A DNA stretch of 64,000 nucleotides, from assembly GCF_006542765.1 (NCBI RefSeq), contig NZ_SKCD01000002.1, positions 1 through 64,000 on the forward strand, in the 5' to 3' direction. The notes under the pieces were generated by a model. That model did not search any database. It was not told where the DNA came from and saw only the letters and a list, made by a program, of their open reading frames with translations. Positions 16,348 through 25,666 of this stretch are shown one piece after another (position 1 is the stretch's first letter; the number at the start of each line of letters is the position of its first letter). The stretch is from Paenibacillus luteus. Lineage in GTDB: Bacteria > Bacillota > Bacilli > Paenibacillales > Paenibacillaceae. The translations under genes were made by a program, and so were the position numbers.

Positions 16348-16385
16348 AAAAACCCCAATGCCTGCTCTCGCAACGCATTGAGGTT
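16348..16385 (-). terminator. Terminator between the 16438 and 16088 genes
   Basis: Minus-strand stem AACCTCAATGC / GCATTGGGGTT followed by TTTTT. It separates the two small genes transcriptionally and rules out the longer start of the downstream gene. Confidence 0.8.
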
Positions 16386-16437
16386 CCTCCAACTATCATG
16401 ATTAATGATGCTCCATTGAGACTACCTGCTCGCTCAA

Positions 16438-16758
16438 TTAACCCGCATGCTCTTTTGCATCATTCGTTTCATACCATTCATCCAGAACGCGCGATGACAT
16501 CACGCGCTTTCCGATATAATCGCCCTGGCGGTCCGTGAATTGTTCTTTCCATTCAATGGACAACTCGTCACACAGCTTCACAATAGTTAGCAGCTCCGAC
16601 CACGCGACATAGCGCTTGTACCAGAAAAACTGCGGATGCTCAATCATATAAGGATACAAATCATCAAATTCCGTATGTTTACAATCTAGTGCACGCTCAA
16701 AGTGGACTTTCGCGTCAGTAAGCTTCGCATACATAAACTCTGCAGACATTTCCCCCAT
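16438..16758 (-). CDS. Hypothetical protein, 106 residues
   Basis: Starts with ATG, 8 bases after GGGGAGG. The protein is mostly helical and rich in aromatic and acidic residues (AKVHFERALDC, PYMIEHPQFFWYKRYVAW, VLDEWYETND). No signal peptide, membrane segment or known motif is visible. It lies between xpt and the 16088 gene on the same strand but is bounded by a terminator downstream. I do not recognise the family. Confidence 0.7.
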   Translation of the reverse strand: MGEMSAEFMYAKLTDAKVHFERALDCKHTEFDDLYPYMIEHPQFFWYKRYVAWSELLTIVKLCDELSIEWKEQFTDRQGDYIGKRVMSSRVLDEWYETNDAKEHAG

Positions 16759-16840
16759 AATTTGTGCCTCCCCTCGATCACTTCTGTATCATTATAAGCG
16801 ATAATGCCGGATGCGAAAAGAGCAATTGTACTGGAACATT

Positions 16841-17410
16841 CTACTCAAACTTTATTTCACCGTTATCAAGCGATGAAATTCGAACGAGCGGCTCCACCCG
16901 GATGCCCTGTTCCCGCAATGTTCTTCCGCCGGCTTGAAACGACTTCTCGACAACGACGCCAAGACCGATTAAGGTAGCTCCGGAGCGTTGAATAATTTTG
17001 ATCAATCCGCGTGCGGCATCGCCGTTGGCGATAATGTCATCAATAAAGAGTACCCGATCTTCAGCGGTTAGAAACTGCTTTGATACCATAATGTCGGTAA
17101 CCATCCCTTTGGTAAAGGAAGGCACTCTCTCCACATAAGCGTCAGGATCGGCGATCAGCGTTTTTTTGCGACGTGCAAATACAAGCGGAACACCAAGCGT
17201 ATACGCCGTTGCGTACGCCGCAGGGATACCAGAGGATTCGACTGTAATCACCTTCGTAATATGCTCCTCAGCGAAGCGCCTTGCGAATTCTTGCCCCATC
17301 TCCATTGTGAGTGCAGGGTCGACCTGGTGGTTGATCAAAGCATCCATCCGCAGCACATTACTCGACAATACGGATGATTCTGCTAAAATACGTTGTTTTA
17401 AGCTTTCCAT
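16841..17410 (-). CDS. xpt: Xanthine phosphoribosyltransferase
   Basis: A 189-residue type I phosphoribosyltransferase converting xanthine plus PRPP to XMP in purine salvage. It matches the Bacillus Xpt length and pattern: N-terminal MESLKQRILAESSVLSSNVL, the base-side segment VESSGIPAAYATAY, FARRKK, and the PRPP-binding loop VLFIDDIIANGDAA near 121-134. GGAGG precedes the ATG by 9 bases. In B. subtilis xpt is under a guanine riboswitch, but the 270-base upstream region here shows no purine aptamer (no conserved loop-loop motif), only a weak A/T hairpin. It is not followed by a purine permease gene (pbuX). Confidence 0.95.
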   Translation of the reverse strand: MESLKQRILAESSVLSSNVLRMDALINHQVDPALTMEMGQEFARRFAEEHITKVITVESSGIPAAYATAYTLGVPLVFARRKKTLIADPDAYVERVPSFTKGMVTDIMVSKQFLTAEDRVLFIDDIIANGDAARGLIKIIQRSGATLIGLGVVVEKSFQAGGRTLREQGIRVEPLVRISSLDNGEIKFE

Positions 17411-17679
17411 CTTTCATTACCTCCACCAAAATCCTTTTCGTTAACGTACCATAGGTCAGGCGAAATGTGCAACCCTCTCTGAAGCTTCAGCCAAAAACTA
17501 AACAAAAAGGGAGTATTTCTAAGGAATAATTTCAAATCTACGGAAAAAACGAGCAACTTTTTCCACCTCTACACGTCTAATTAAATATAGATTCTTAAGC
17601 ATAATAGCTAACTTATCTAACACTCATCAAATGCTATTATAAATCCGATTAATGTTTTATACAGAAAGGAGTGCAGTGC

Positions 17680-18396
17680 ATGATTCCAACTAGAAAAGAT
17701 ACCAATAAAGCAGCAATGCTTGCAGCAGCATCTGCGCTTGTCGTCCTCCTAGCCGGCTGCCAAAGTGCAGTATCAACTCCGCCAGCTACGTATACGGGCA
17801 GTACGCTTCCTGTCCAAACGGAGAAAATCAAAGAACCTGATAGTCCACAAAAAACGTATTCGGAACAAGAAGGCAATGAGCTCCCTATAGAAGAGCCGTA
17901 TCTCAACCATGCAGATACGACGAATGACACAAATGCTGAGACGTCGACAGTTCGGAAGAAAGAGGATACCAAAGCTACGGTTAAAACCGAAAGTGAGGAT
18001 GCTGCCTGGTCTGCCAATGCCCCTTTGCTTCACGGCATAGCCATTGGCGATAATGAATCATCCGTGACCAAGCTCTACGGCAAGCCTCAAGACACCTATA
18101 AGCTTGATGAAGAAACAGAAACTATTAACGTCTTGGAGTACGACGGCTTTGCCGTAGGCATCAACCCAGCGAAAAAAGTTCAATTCGTGGAAGTTTACGG
18201 AAAGCTCATCTCGACCGGATTAAACGGACTACATATCGGCGATAACCAAGAAGATGCGTTAAAGTTACTGGGCAAGCCAAACAAGCAAACCACCTATCTG
18301 TTAACTTATGAAGCCAAAAAAGCACTACTAAAGCTCGACTTGGACCCCGTACATAATCAAATCGTATCCATAAAGCTGCTTACCGCCAATTCCTAA
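17680..18396 (+). CDS. Secreted lipoprotein with two IGD-x-x-x-x-V/A-x-x-LGKP repeats
   Basis: A 238-residue lipoprotein: lipobox LLAGC with the modified Cys near residue 27, a low-complexity polar linker (about 28-110), then two repeated units, GIAIGDNESSVTKLYGKP and GLHIGDNQEDALKLLGKP, each followed by a beta-rich stretch. This pattern resembles the C-terminal domain of DUF4309-type Bacillales lipoproteins, of unknown function. ATG at 17680 is 8 bases after AAGGAG; the GTG at 17671 overlaps the site. It is convergent with the arsB-like gene, with only one base between the stops and no terminator. Confidence 0.75.
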   Translation: MIPTRKDTNKAAMLAAASALVVLLAGCQSAVSTPPATYTGSTLPVQTEKIKEPDSPQKTYSEQEGNELPIEEPYLNHADTTNDTNAETSTVRKKEDTKATVKTESEDAAWSANAPLLHGIAIGDNESSVTKLYGKPQDTYKLDEETETINVLEYDGFAVGINPAKKVQFVEVYGKLISTGLNGLHIGDNQEDALKLLGKPNKQTTYLLTYEAKKALLKLDLDPVHNQIVSIKLLTANS

Positions 18397-18397
18397 A

Positions 18398-19687
18398 TCA
18401 GGACCAATCCAGCAGCCATAAGGCAAGAAGCGCGAGCAGCAATATTGGAAATGTAAGCAGCAACCCATATTTTGTATATTCACGCCAACCAATAGAGACG
18501 CCTCCTTGCCGAACAAGCTGTATCCATAGCAAAGTGGCAAGAGAGCCGATCGGCGTGAGCTTCGCTCCAATTGAGGTACCAAGCAAGCTAGCAAACGGCA
18601 AATAATCCGGGCCATTCACCTGAACGATTGCGAGTGATGAGATGAGCACGGCAGGCAGGTTATTAATTGCGGCTGCAAGCAAGGCAAACAATATCCCTGA
18701 TCCGAAGATCCCCATAAAATCATTACTGCTCGCTATTGGCCTTAGTATTTCTGGCAGCCATGCCGTTGCGCCATGAATATGCAAGCTGTATACAATTAAG
18801 TTCATCGATAAAGCAAACACAATGATTAGCCAAGGTGCCCGTGCAATCGTTTCTTTTATAGGCGCCTTTCCCACTGCAGCCGAAGCCCCCCATTGCAGCA
18901 TCGCGCAGCCAAGCGCGACAGCGGCTACCGGAATTCCCAATCTCTCCGAACCCAAATAACCAATCATCATCAATACAATGTTAAGCCAGGACAAATAAAA
19001 CAAATGCCTATTTTGGATTGCAGATGCTGGCTGTGGGAACAAATGCGGTGCAAGCGCCCTTTTCCTCTCGCTTAAGATGGAGCGCCCAAAGTAAGCCACA
19101 GTGACAGCAATGGTAGCTGCGATTCCAATTAAACCAGGCCAGACCATACGGGAAGCATATTGCCCAAAAGAAAGATCGAAAAAATCAGCCGTTAGTATAT
19201 TGGTCAAATTGCTCATCATTAAAGGCGCACTTGCCGTATCTGCCATGAAGCCTATTCCCAATAGGAAAATGAGCCTTCCGCTTCTGGAGAGCTTAAGCAA
19301 TGCCGTGATTTCAAGTACGATCGGGACCATAATTAGAATGGTTCCATCGTTATTGAAAAACACGGTAATCAAGGCAGCCAAAAGCGATAACCCGATAAAT
19401 AAAACCAGTTGGCGGTTATGGAAGCGATGAACGATATGCAGCGCAGCCCAGCGAAAGAAGCCGTTATAATCAAGCAAAGCAGTGAAAATCATAATGCCAA
19501 TTAACGAAAATGTGGCATTCCACACAAAACTCCAAATATACGCCGCATCCCCCGGCTTAAGAAGCTGTGCTGCGAATAACAAGCCCGCTCCAGCCAATGC
19601 GACAAAAGCCTCATTTACTCCTTTTGGTTTAATTAAGATAATGGCTAATGCTGCAATAAAAACAGCAATGGTCAAAAGCATGGACAT
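18398..19687 (-). CDS. ArsB-type ion transporter (arsenite efflux/ion-transporter superfamily)
   Basis: A 429-residue membrane protein with about 11-12 hydrophobic segments. Diagnostic ArsB/NhaD-type stretches are FFNNDGTILIMVPIV near 115, SNLTNI near 168, INNLPAVLISSLA near 340 and the C-terminal GTSIGAKLTPIGSLATLLW. The family exports arsenite/antimonite, or in relatives other anions. There is no arsR, arsC or ars operator nearby, so the arsenic role is inferred from similarity alone. The ATG follows GAAGGAG by about 10 bases; an upstream TTG overlaps the site. It is divergent from the ykvI-like gene. Confidence 0.85.
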   Translation of the reverse strand: MSMLLTIAVFIAALAIILIKPKGVNEAFVALAGAGLLFAAQLLKPGDAAYIWSFVWNATFSLIGIMIFTALLDYNGFFRWAALHIVHRFHNRQLVLFIGLSLLAALITVFFNNDGTILIMVPIVLEITALLKLSRSGRLIFLLGIGFMADTASAPLMMSNLTNILTADFFDLSFGQYASRMVWPGLIGIAATIAVTVAYFGRSILSERKRALAPHLFPQPASAIQNRHLFYLSWLNIVLMMIGYLGSERLGIPVAAVALGCAMLQWGASAAVGKAPIKETIARAPWLIIVFALSMNLIVYSLHIHGATAWLPEILRPIASSNDFMGIFGSGILFALLAAAINNLPAVLISSLAIVQVNGPDYLPFASLLGTSIGAKLTPIGSLATLLWIQLVRQGGVSIGWREYTKYGLLLTFPILLLALLALWLLDWS

Positions 19688-19805
19688 GTTAAGTGCTCCT
19701 TCAGCTGACAACGATGACTGATAAAATTTTGAAAAAAGTCATGCCTGTCCCCGATAGGACATACCTTCTAATTATAGAGGGTCATCGAACGGAGGACGGT
19801 AGACA

Positions 19806-20846
19806 ATGTGGAAACGTATCGGAAAGGTGCTGCAAATCGCTTCAACCTACATGGGCACTATCGTAGGAGCTGGTTTTGCCACCGGTCAGGAAATTTTACA
19901 ATTCTTTACCCGGTTTGGCTATTGGGGAACCATTACCATTGCACTCTCTACCGTGTTGTTTATCTGGTTAGGAACAAAGATGATGCTCATTGCAAGCGAA
20001 ATCAAGGCAAAATCCTATGAGGATCTGAATAAAGCCTTATTCGGAGACACTTATGGAAGGCTCATCAGCCACTTTATGCTGGTCGTTTTGCTCGGCGTAA
20101 CAGCTGTTATGCTAGCAGGTGCGGGCACGATCTTTTATGAGCATTGGAACATTTCCTATCAATCCGGATTGCTTATTACGATAGCGGCCTGTTATTTCTT
20201 GCTGCGTAAAGGGATGAATGCCATCCTGACGGTAAACGCTATTGTAGTCCCTATCATGCTCTTGTTTACGGTGCTTATTGTGATCGATACCTTTAGAACG
20301 CCCGGCGCTGATAAGTTTCTCACCTTATCCAGTGACCACTCGATATGGGCGGCATGGGCTTCACCGTTCCTTTACACCGCCTTCAACCTGTCCATGTCAC
20401 AAGCCGTACTTGTCCCGCTTGGCGCAGAAATTAATGATCGCAAAGTCATCATTGCCGGCTCCTGGGTCGGCGGAATTGGCATCGGATTTATGCTGCTGGC
20501 GGGACATGTCGCTCTTTCCGTACATATGCCCGGCATCCAGCAGTTTGCCATTCCGATGGGCGGCATCGCCCGCCAGCTTGGCCCAAGCGTGCAGTTCATT
20601 TATATTTTTATTATTTTCGCAGAAATTTTCACAACGCTTATCGCTGATATTTACGGGCTGACTCTTCAACTGCACGAGCGGCTGAAATGGGCGCGCAGCT
20701 TAATTGTTCTGCTCATTCTTGCCATTTGTTATGTCGCCAGCCAAATCGGCTTCGGCATGCTGTTATCTACTCTCTATCCGATTTTCGGATTAATCAGCTT
20801 CGGCTGGCTCATATTGATCATACGCAAGCGGGTAGCATCCAGCTAG
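19806..20846 (+). CDS. YkvI-like membrane protein (APC-superfamily-like fold)
   Basis: A 346-residue integral membrane protein with about 10 transmembrane helices. The N-terminus KVLQIASTYMGTIVGAGFATGQEILQFF contains the helix-breaking GAGFATGQE motif typical of YkvI proteins, distant relatives of amino-acid and Na+-coupled transporters. Substrate unknown. The ATG follows GGAGG by 10 bases. It is transcribed away from the ArsB-like gene and converges on yhaN; no clear terminator is seen in the 25 bases between them. Confidence 0.85.
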   Translation: MWKRIGKVLQIASTYMGTIVGAGFATGQEILQFFTRFGYWGTITIALSTVLFIWLGTKMMLIASEIKAKSYEDLNKALFGDTYGRLISHFMLVVLLGVTAVMLAGAGTIFYEHWNISYQSGLLITIAACYFLLRKGMNAILTVNAIVVPIMLLFTVLIVIDTFRTPGADKFLTLSSDHSIWAAWASPFLYTAFNLSMSQAVLVPLGAEINDRKVIIAGSWVGGIGIGFMLLAGHVALSVHMPGIQQFAIPMGGIARQLGPSVQFIYIFIIFAEIFTTLIADIYGLTLQLHERLKWARSLIVLLILAICYVASQIGFGMLLSTLYPIFGLISFGWLILIIRKRVASS

Positions 20847-20871
20847 ATCTAAGCCTCTGCTACTGCCATCA

Positions 20872-23800
20872 TTACAATTGCACAAGCACTGCTTCCGCAC
20901 AATGATGCTGCAAGGCATCCCGGACATGCTCATGGCAGGTCATAACGATGATCTGACGTTCACAAGATAGCTCTTCCAGAAGCTTGGCCACGGCATGCAG
21001 GCGGTCTTTGTCAAAGTTAACAAACACATCATCCAGCATAAGGGGTAGCTTGGCTCCATGCGAAGCTTCCTCTGCCAACGCGAAGCGCATGGCCAAATAG
21101 ACCTGCTCCGCTGTGCCCCTGCTCAGAACCTCGCTGTCAATCAAACGCCTATCCGACGTTTCTAGCTTAATTCCCGATTCTCCTGGTACCGTCAATACTC
21201 GTATGTATTTTCCTTCCGTCAGCTTCTCGATAAACCGCGAGGCGTTGCGAAGCACAACGGGCTGCCGCTCTTCTTCATAAATTCGTTTCGTTCGGCTAAT
21301 CAGTGCCGCACTGACCGAGAGAACCGCGTAGCGTTCTGCGGATGACTCCAATTGAGCCAAAGTCATTTCTTTCTCAGCTAGCAGTCTCTGCTGCTCCGCT
21401 TCCTGCAGCAAATGCTCCATGGATTGCCGAAACCGTCCCATCTTCTCTAGCGCTTCCCGTTTCTCCCTCTCCAGCTCCTCAAGCTCTGTCAAAGAAGATG
21501 ACTGCATGGCTTGCAATTGCTCTTCATCATAGCCTTCGAACAGCAGCTCCAATTCCCTTAGCCTCTCTTCGGAAAGTCCGGCAGCAATCTCCAGCTCTGC
21601 CTTCGAGAGCTCTAAATGAATGAACTGAAGGGTACGGCGATGCTCTAGCGCCAGCGTATATTCAGCTTCGCCCGCCAGGCCAGCGGCAGCAAGCTGCGCA
21701 GCAATCTCCGCATCCAGCTCCTGCAAACGGAGATCGGCGGCATGCTTCGCCATATGCAGTTCTTCACGGCGCGCGATGATGCCGAGCGCGTCCTGTTTGG
21801 CAGCAGCATGGCGGCGAATCTCGGCATGCAGCAGCCGCAAGGCAAGCGCGGGGTCTGCAGCGTGCTGAGCGGCAGCTTCTTCGAAATGCTCGCACAGCTC
21901 GGCCGCCTGCTTAGCGAACGCGGCCAGCGTACTGCCTGCGGCGGCGTGCTTCGCCGACAGCCGGTCATATTGCTGCAGCCGCTGTAAAGCTTGCTCGGCC
22001 AGCTCGAATGCTTCGAGAACGGCGGTCGGAGACATATCCGCCGGAAGCGAGCGGACTGCCAGCCAGCCGGCCCATTGCCGGGCAGCTGCTTGTTTGGTTT
22101 GTGCAGCAGCGGCGGCAGCCTCGCGGCGGCCTGCAGCATGCGCGCGCAGCCGGTCGAGGCGCTGGGCGAGCTCGCTGCAATGGTCGAGGAGGCGCTCGCT
22201 CGTTAGCAGCGCCTCGAGAGTGGTTTCAACTGCGGCGCGCAGCTGTACGCGTGCCTGCTCAGCCGCGAGCATGTGCTCGGGCGAGCGATAATGTTTCGCT
22301 GCGAGTAGTGCGGCAGCGGCTTCTCTGGGCTCCCGCACTATTACCTCCAGTGCTTTCATCACACGTTCTTCGCGCGATTCAAGTGTTGCCGCACTCGAAT
22401 TGCCTGCATTTGCAGCTGTGCTGCGGCTTCCGCGCCCTTGTCCTCTGCCGTGCTGCTGCCCCGCGAGTTCCCTGCCAGACGCAGCTCCGCTGCGGCCGCG
22501 AACTAGGGCAGCAGCCGCAAGCAAGATAGCCGCTCCAGCAAGCACAAGAACAGCGAGGCTGACCTCGCCAGCCCCGACTGCAAGCGCCAGCGCCGCTCCC
22601 CCGGCTCCAGCGGCAGCTGCCCACAGCATGCCAGCTCCGCTTCCGCCCGCTGGCTGCCTGGTTTCCGCCGCCTCGCCAGCGCTGCCGGCTGCACGCACCC
22701 GCTCGAGCTCCCACTCGCGGAGCGCAAGATCCAGGGCGTTCCACGCCCCCTTCAGCGCTTCCCGCGTGCCTGGAAGCACCTCAAACCCCTCGCCGCCACT
22801 CTTCTCGCGGCGAGCCTGCTCACGTTCGGCGGCTGACCTCGCCTCCTCCAAAGCTAGCGACGCTTCCAGCTCCTGCTGGCTCAGCGTCTCCAGTTCAGCC
22901 GCGATCCGCTCCTCCGACCGCGACAGCTCCAGCGCCTGCTGCCGTTCATTCCGTACCAAATCACGGTCCGCCACGGTCACTTGCAGCTCCCGCAGCTGCC
23001 GCTCCGTCCACTCCGGCGCAATGCTGCTTACTAAACGAGCGATCATTTCATCATGCTCTCGCAGTTCTGACGCAAGCTCGGCGCGATCCTGCTCCAGCTT
23101 GCGCATGCTGTCCGAGGCTTGCAGCAAAGCCTCCGTTTCAGTTCCTAGCCGGATCAGCTCTTCGTCGTAGCTAATCGCCTCAAGCTGAAGCTCGATCAGC
23201 ATCCCTTTTTGCCTATGCTTCTCCCATTCCTCGCGCCGCTCCGCTCGCTGCCTGAGCAGCTCCGACCAGCTTCTCTCAGTCGCCTCAGAGATTTTCCCTG
23301 CATAAGCGACTGACTCCCGCTCCACAAGCAGCTTTTGTTTCCTCATCCATAAGGGCCGAGCTGAGCAGGCTTTACTCATTAAACGATGTCGAGCCGCTTT
23401 CTCTGGAAGCTCCGATTCCATACGAACAATCGAAGCCTCTAGCTTCGTGGTCTGAGCTGTCAGCTCATTGTAGATCCCAATCGAATCTTCCCGCTTACGT
23501 AGAGTTGCTTCAAGCTGCTCTAACGATTTGAGCTGCTGGTTCATCGGTTGCAGCGAACCTCGAGGCTTAAAGAGTGATTCCATCTCCTGAAGAAGACGTT
23601 TTTCAGCTGCAGCGATCGTTTTGCCATTATCCCAGCCGGCTTGATACAAGTACCGGCCCAGCTCATCGCCTGACAGCGCTCCAACCTCTTGCAGCTCAGA
23701 TAGGGTAATTGCAAATAGTTGGCGATAAAGCCTTTCGGTAACGCCGCCAAGGAACAGACGCTCCCAATCCGTTTGCAATAGCAATGTCCCCTCTGCATAT

Positions 23801-24174
23801 CGCGCATCTGCTTCGCTATTTGTCTCTTGTGTGGCTCGGTCCGTTTGGCCCTCTCCAATGCCAAGCTCTTCCCCCAACCCGCGCAGCTTAAGCTTACCGG
23901 CATGATCTGAGGCATAGCGTTCCAGTACGAAGAGCTCATTCTCCGCATTGCTAAAGAACAATCGGCCCCCATGCTTGCCGCCGTTCACCGGCTCCTGCCG
24001 CTCAAGTGGCTGCCCTCGTCTCGCGAACCCAAACAGCATGGTGCGTATAAAACCAAACATCGTGCTCTTGCCTGCTTCGTTAGGTCCATATACGATAACA
24101 ACAGGCGCATTCAGCGGAATCTGCCGCGCATTCAACTGCCCATATCCGTTAATTTCAGCCTTCACAAGCTTCAC
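20872..24174 (-). CDS. yhaN: SMC/Rad50-like ATPase YhaN
   Basis: About 1100 residues. The N-terminal ABC-type half carries Walker A (GPNEAGKST, residues 30-38), and the C-terminal half the LSRGTAEQVYLAMR signature and Walker B (LPLMLDDVFVNFD). Long coiled coils fill the middle, interrupted at about 518-558 by Ala/Leu/Val-rich hydrophobic segments that look membrane-spanning, as reported for YhaN relatives. With YhaO it probably forms a membrane-associated Mre11/Rad50-like nuclease complex. The middle (about 21900-22750) is markedly GC- and Ala-rich compared with its surroundings. I place the start at the GTG four codons into the longest frame, because the upstream ATG abuts AGGAG. Confidence 0.9.
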   Translation of the reverse strand: MKLVKAEINGYGQLNARQIPLNAPVVIVYGPNEAGKSTMFGFIRTMLFGFARRGQPLERQEPVNGGKHGGRLFFSNAENELFVLERYASDHAGKLKLRGLGEELGIGEGQTDRATQETNSEADARYAEGTLLLQTDWERLFLGGVTERLYRQLFAITLSELQEVGALSGDELGRYLYQAGWDNGKTIAAAEKRLLQEMESLFKPRGSLQPMNQQLKSLEQLEATLRKREDSIGIYNELTAQTTKLEASIVRMESELPEKAARHRLMSKACSARPLWMRKQKLLVERESVAYAGKISEATERSWSELLRQRAERREEWEKHRQKGMLIELQLEAISYDEELIRLGTETEALLQASDSMRKLEQDRAELASELREHDEMIARLVSSIAPEWTERQLRELQVTVADRDLVRNERQQALELSRSEERIAAELETLSQQELEASLALEEARSAAEREQARREKSGGEGFEVLPGTREALKGAWNALDLALREWELERVRAAGSAGEAAETRQPAGGSGAGMLWAAAAGAGGAALALAVGAGEVSLAVLVLAGAAILLAAAALVRGRSGAASGRELAGQQHGRGQGRGSRSTAANAGNSSAATLESREERVMKALEVIVREPREAAAALLAAKHYRSPEHMLAAEQARVQLRAAVETTLEALLTSERLLDHCSELAQRLDRLRAHAAGRREAAAAAAQTKQAAARQWAGWLAVRSLPADMSPTAVLEAFELAEQALQRLQQYDRLSAKHAAAGSTLAAFAKQAAELCEHFEEAAAQHAADPALALRLLHAEIRRHAAAKQDALGIIARREELHMAKHAADLRLQELDAEIAAQLAAAGLAGEAEYTLALEHRRTLQFIHLELSKAELEIAAGLSEERLRELELLFEGYDEEQLQAMQSSSLTELEELEREKREALEKMGRFRQSMEHLLQEAEQQRLLAEKEMTLAQLESSAERYAVLSVSAALISRTKRIYEEERQPVVLRNASRFIEKLTEGKYIRVLTVPGESGIKLETSDRRLIDSEVLSRGTAEQVYLAMRFALAEEASHGAKLPLMLDDVFVNFDKDRLHAVAKLLEELSCERQIIVMTCHEHVRDALQHHCAEAVLVQL

Positions 24175-24250
24175 GCTATTCTTCATCTCCTAAAGGGCTC
24201 ACGACTACCGCCCACAGCCGCAAGCCCTAACATTATCCATAGCTCTATAA

Positions 24251-24320
24251 CTGCCGTTCTTGGCTCCAAGCGTCAGCACTCTCGCCTATTCCAGCCAGCG
24301 CTCAGGAAGCTCGTCCCTTT
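24251..24320. repeat. Decayed partial copy of the yhaO 3' end
   Basis: The yhaN-yhaO gap contains a segment matching about 24361-24434, the last codons of yhaO, over about 65 bases with scattered substitutions. Translated on the minus strand it gives DELPERWLE, a stop, then ARVLTLGA, against DELPERWLEQARELTLGA in yhaO. It is a direct repeat offset by about 113 bases. Confidence 0.85.
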
Positions 24321-24341
24321 AGTCAGCCAACCACATTCCTT

Positions 24342-25634
24342 CTATGTTCCATCCCTCTCATTGCCGCCATAAATAGCTCCCAGCGTCAGCTCTCTTGCCT
24401 GTTCTAGCCAGCGCTCCGGAAGCTCGTCCCATTTGTCCCGCAGCAAGCGACCCAGCTTCGCATGACCAGCCATGCTACTCACGGCATCCTTCGCAAAATC
24501 ATGCCATAACGTTTGGTCCGCTTCCAATAATGCGCTTAAGCGATAAAGCTCGCCTGCAAAGCTGTCCTCCGCTTCCAGCTCTTCCCAATCCAGCTCAGCA
24601 CCTGTAGCAGCTTCCATGCTATATAGATGAATCCATGTCTCGCCTGTGGCAAAAGACTGCCTTTCTTGCAGCTGCTCCAGCAGCGTCCGCATAATAAGCG
24701 GTTCCGACAATTTCTGGTGCAGCACTCCGCGGCCAACCAGATTCACGCGCAGCATGATAGAACGCCCGGCTGACTCCAGCAAATGCTCATCCATTAACGA
24801 CTCTAGCTGCTGCAAAAGCTCTTGCTCCGTGCTAGCCTCGGCGATCGAATGACTAATTTCAAGCCAGCGGACCGAGTCAAGCGGCAAAAAAGTCATTTTT
24901 ACCGCTTTAGCAGTCGACACCTCAACCAGAAAGCAGCCTTTAGCTCCCGTTTCCCGTGGATTTCGGCCTTGTACATTGCCTGCATAAACCACATGTGGAT
25001 ATTCATGAAGCACTCTTCGATGGTGAATATGTCCAAGCGCCCAATAATCAAATCCGTTGCTCCCTGTCAACTCGCTCAGCGAACAAGGTGCATAAGGATC
25101 ATGGGAAGCGTCTCCATCAACATTGCCATGCAGCAGCGCGATATGGAAAGGAGCTTCTGGCTCGATGCGATAAGCAGCCGCTATATTTTCTGTCATGATG
25201 CGCGTACCGTACGATCTGCCGTAAACAAAAGCAGCCAGCTCACCGCTCTTGCGATAAGCCGGCCGATATTCCATCTGCTCTGCTCCAAATACATGCACAT
25301 TAGGCGGCAGCTGCAGGGCTGCCCGCTTACCGCTCAGCGGATCATGGTTTCCGTGAATGACGTATATGGCAATGCCATGCTCATGAAGCTTCTCCCACTC
25401 TCTTGCTAGCATAAGCTGTGCCCGCAAGGAACGGTCTGCCTCGTCAAACAAATCACCCGCAAGCACGATAAAATCCACCTGCTCATGGATCGCTGCCTTC
25501 GTCAATTGTCGCAGCGCGGCAAAGGTCGAATCGCCTAATGTCGCCCGCACCTGCTCCGGTGCCTTCGCTAGGCCGCGGAACGGACTATCCAGATGCAGGT
25601 CTGCCGCATGAATGAAACGAAAAGAAACCGTCAT
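24342..25634 (-). CDS. yhaO: Mre11/SbcD-like metallophosphoesterase YhaO
   Basis: A 430-residue calcineurin-like nuclease subunit. The metal-binding motifs appear in order: ADLHLDSPF (residues 11-19), VLAGDLFDEAD near 58, VIHGNHDPL near 96, LLHGNVDGD near 171 and ALGHIHHRR near 202. The C-terminal ~170 residues are an extended capping/partner-binding region. It lies directly upstream of yhaN on the same strand and probably works with it in DNA end processing. The ribosome binding site is weak (GGCGG). Its last ~65 bases are duplicated in the gap before yhaN. Confidence 0.92.
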   Translation of the reverse strand: MTVSFRFIHAADLHLDSPFRGLAKAPEQVRATLGDSTFAALRQLTKAAIHEQVDFIVLAGDLFDEADRSLRAQLMLAREWEKLHEHGIAIYVIHGNHDPLSGKRAALQLPPNVHVFGAEQMEYRPAYRKSGELAAFVYGRSYGTRIMTENIAAAYRIEPEAPFHIALLHGNVDGDASHDPYAPCSLSELTGSNGFDYWALGHIHHRRVLHEYPHVVYAGNVQGRNPRETGAKGCFLVEVSTAKAVKMTFLPLDSVRWLEISHSIAEASTEQELLQQLESLMDEHLLESAGRSIMLRVNLVGRGVLHQKLSEPLIMRTLLEQLQERQSFATGETWIHLYSMEAATGAELDWEELEAEDSFAGELYRLSALLEADQTLWHDFAKDAVSSMAGHAKLGRLLRDKWDELPERWLEQARELTLGAIYGGNERDGT

Positions 25635-25666
25635 GTGATAACCGCCTATTCCCTTAAAATCTGCCG

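Noticed and set aside
17411..17679. Guanine riboswitch expected upstream of xpt
   Set aside because: The conserved purine aptamer pattern was looked for on the minus strand and is absent; only a weak A/T hairpin is present.
22400..23170. Plus-strand 256-codon frame opposite yhaN
   Set aside because: Ser/Ala/Arg-rich translation typical of the antisense of a GC-rich Ala/Glu coiled coil; no start signals.
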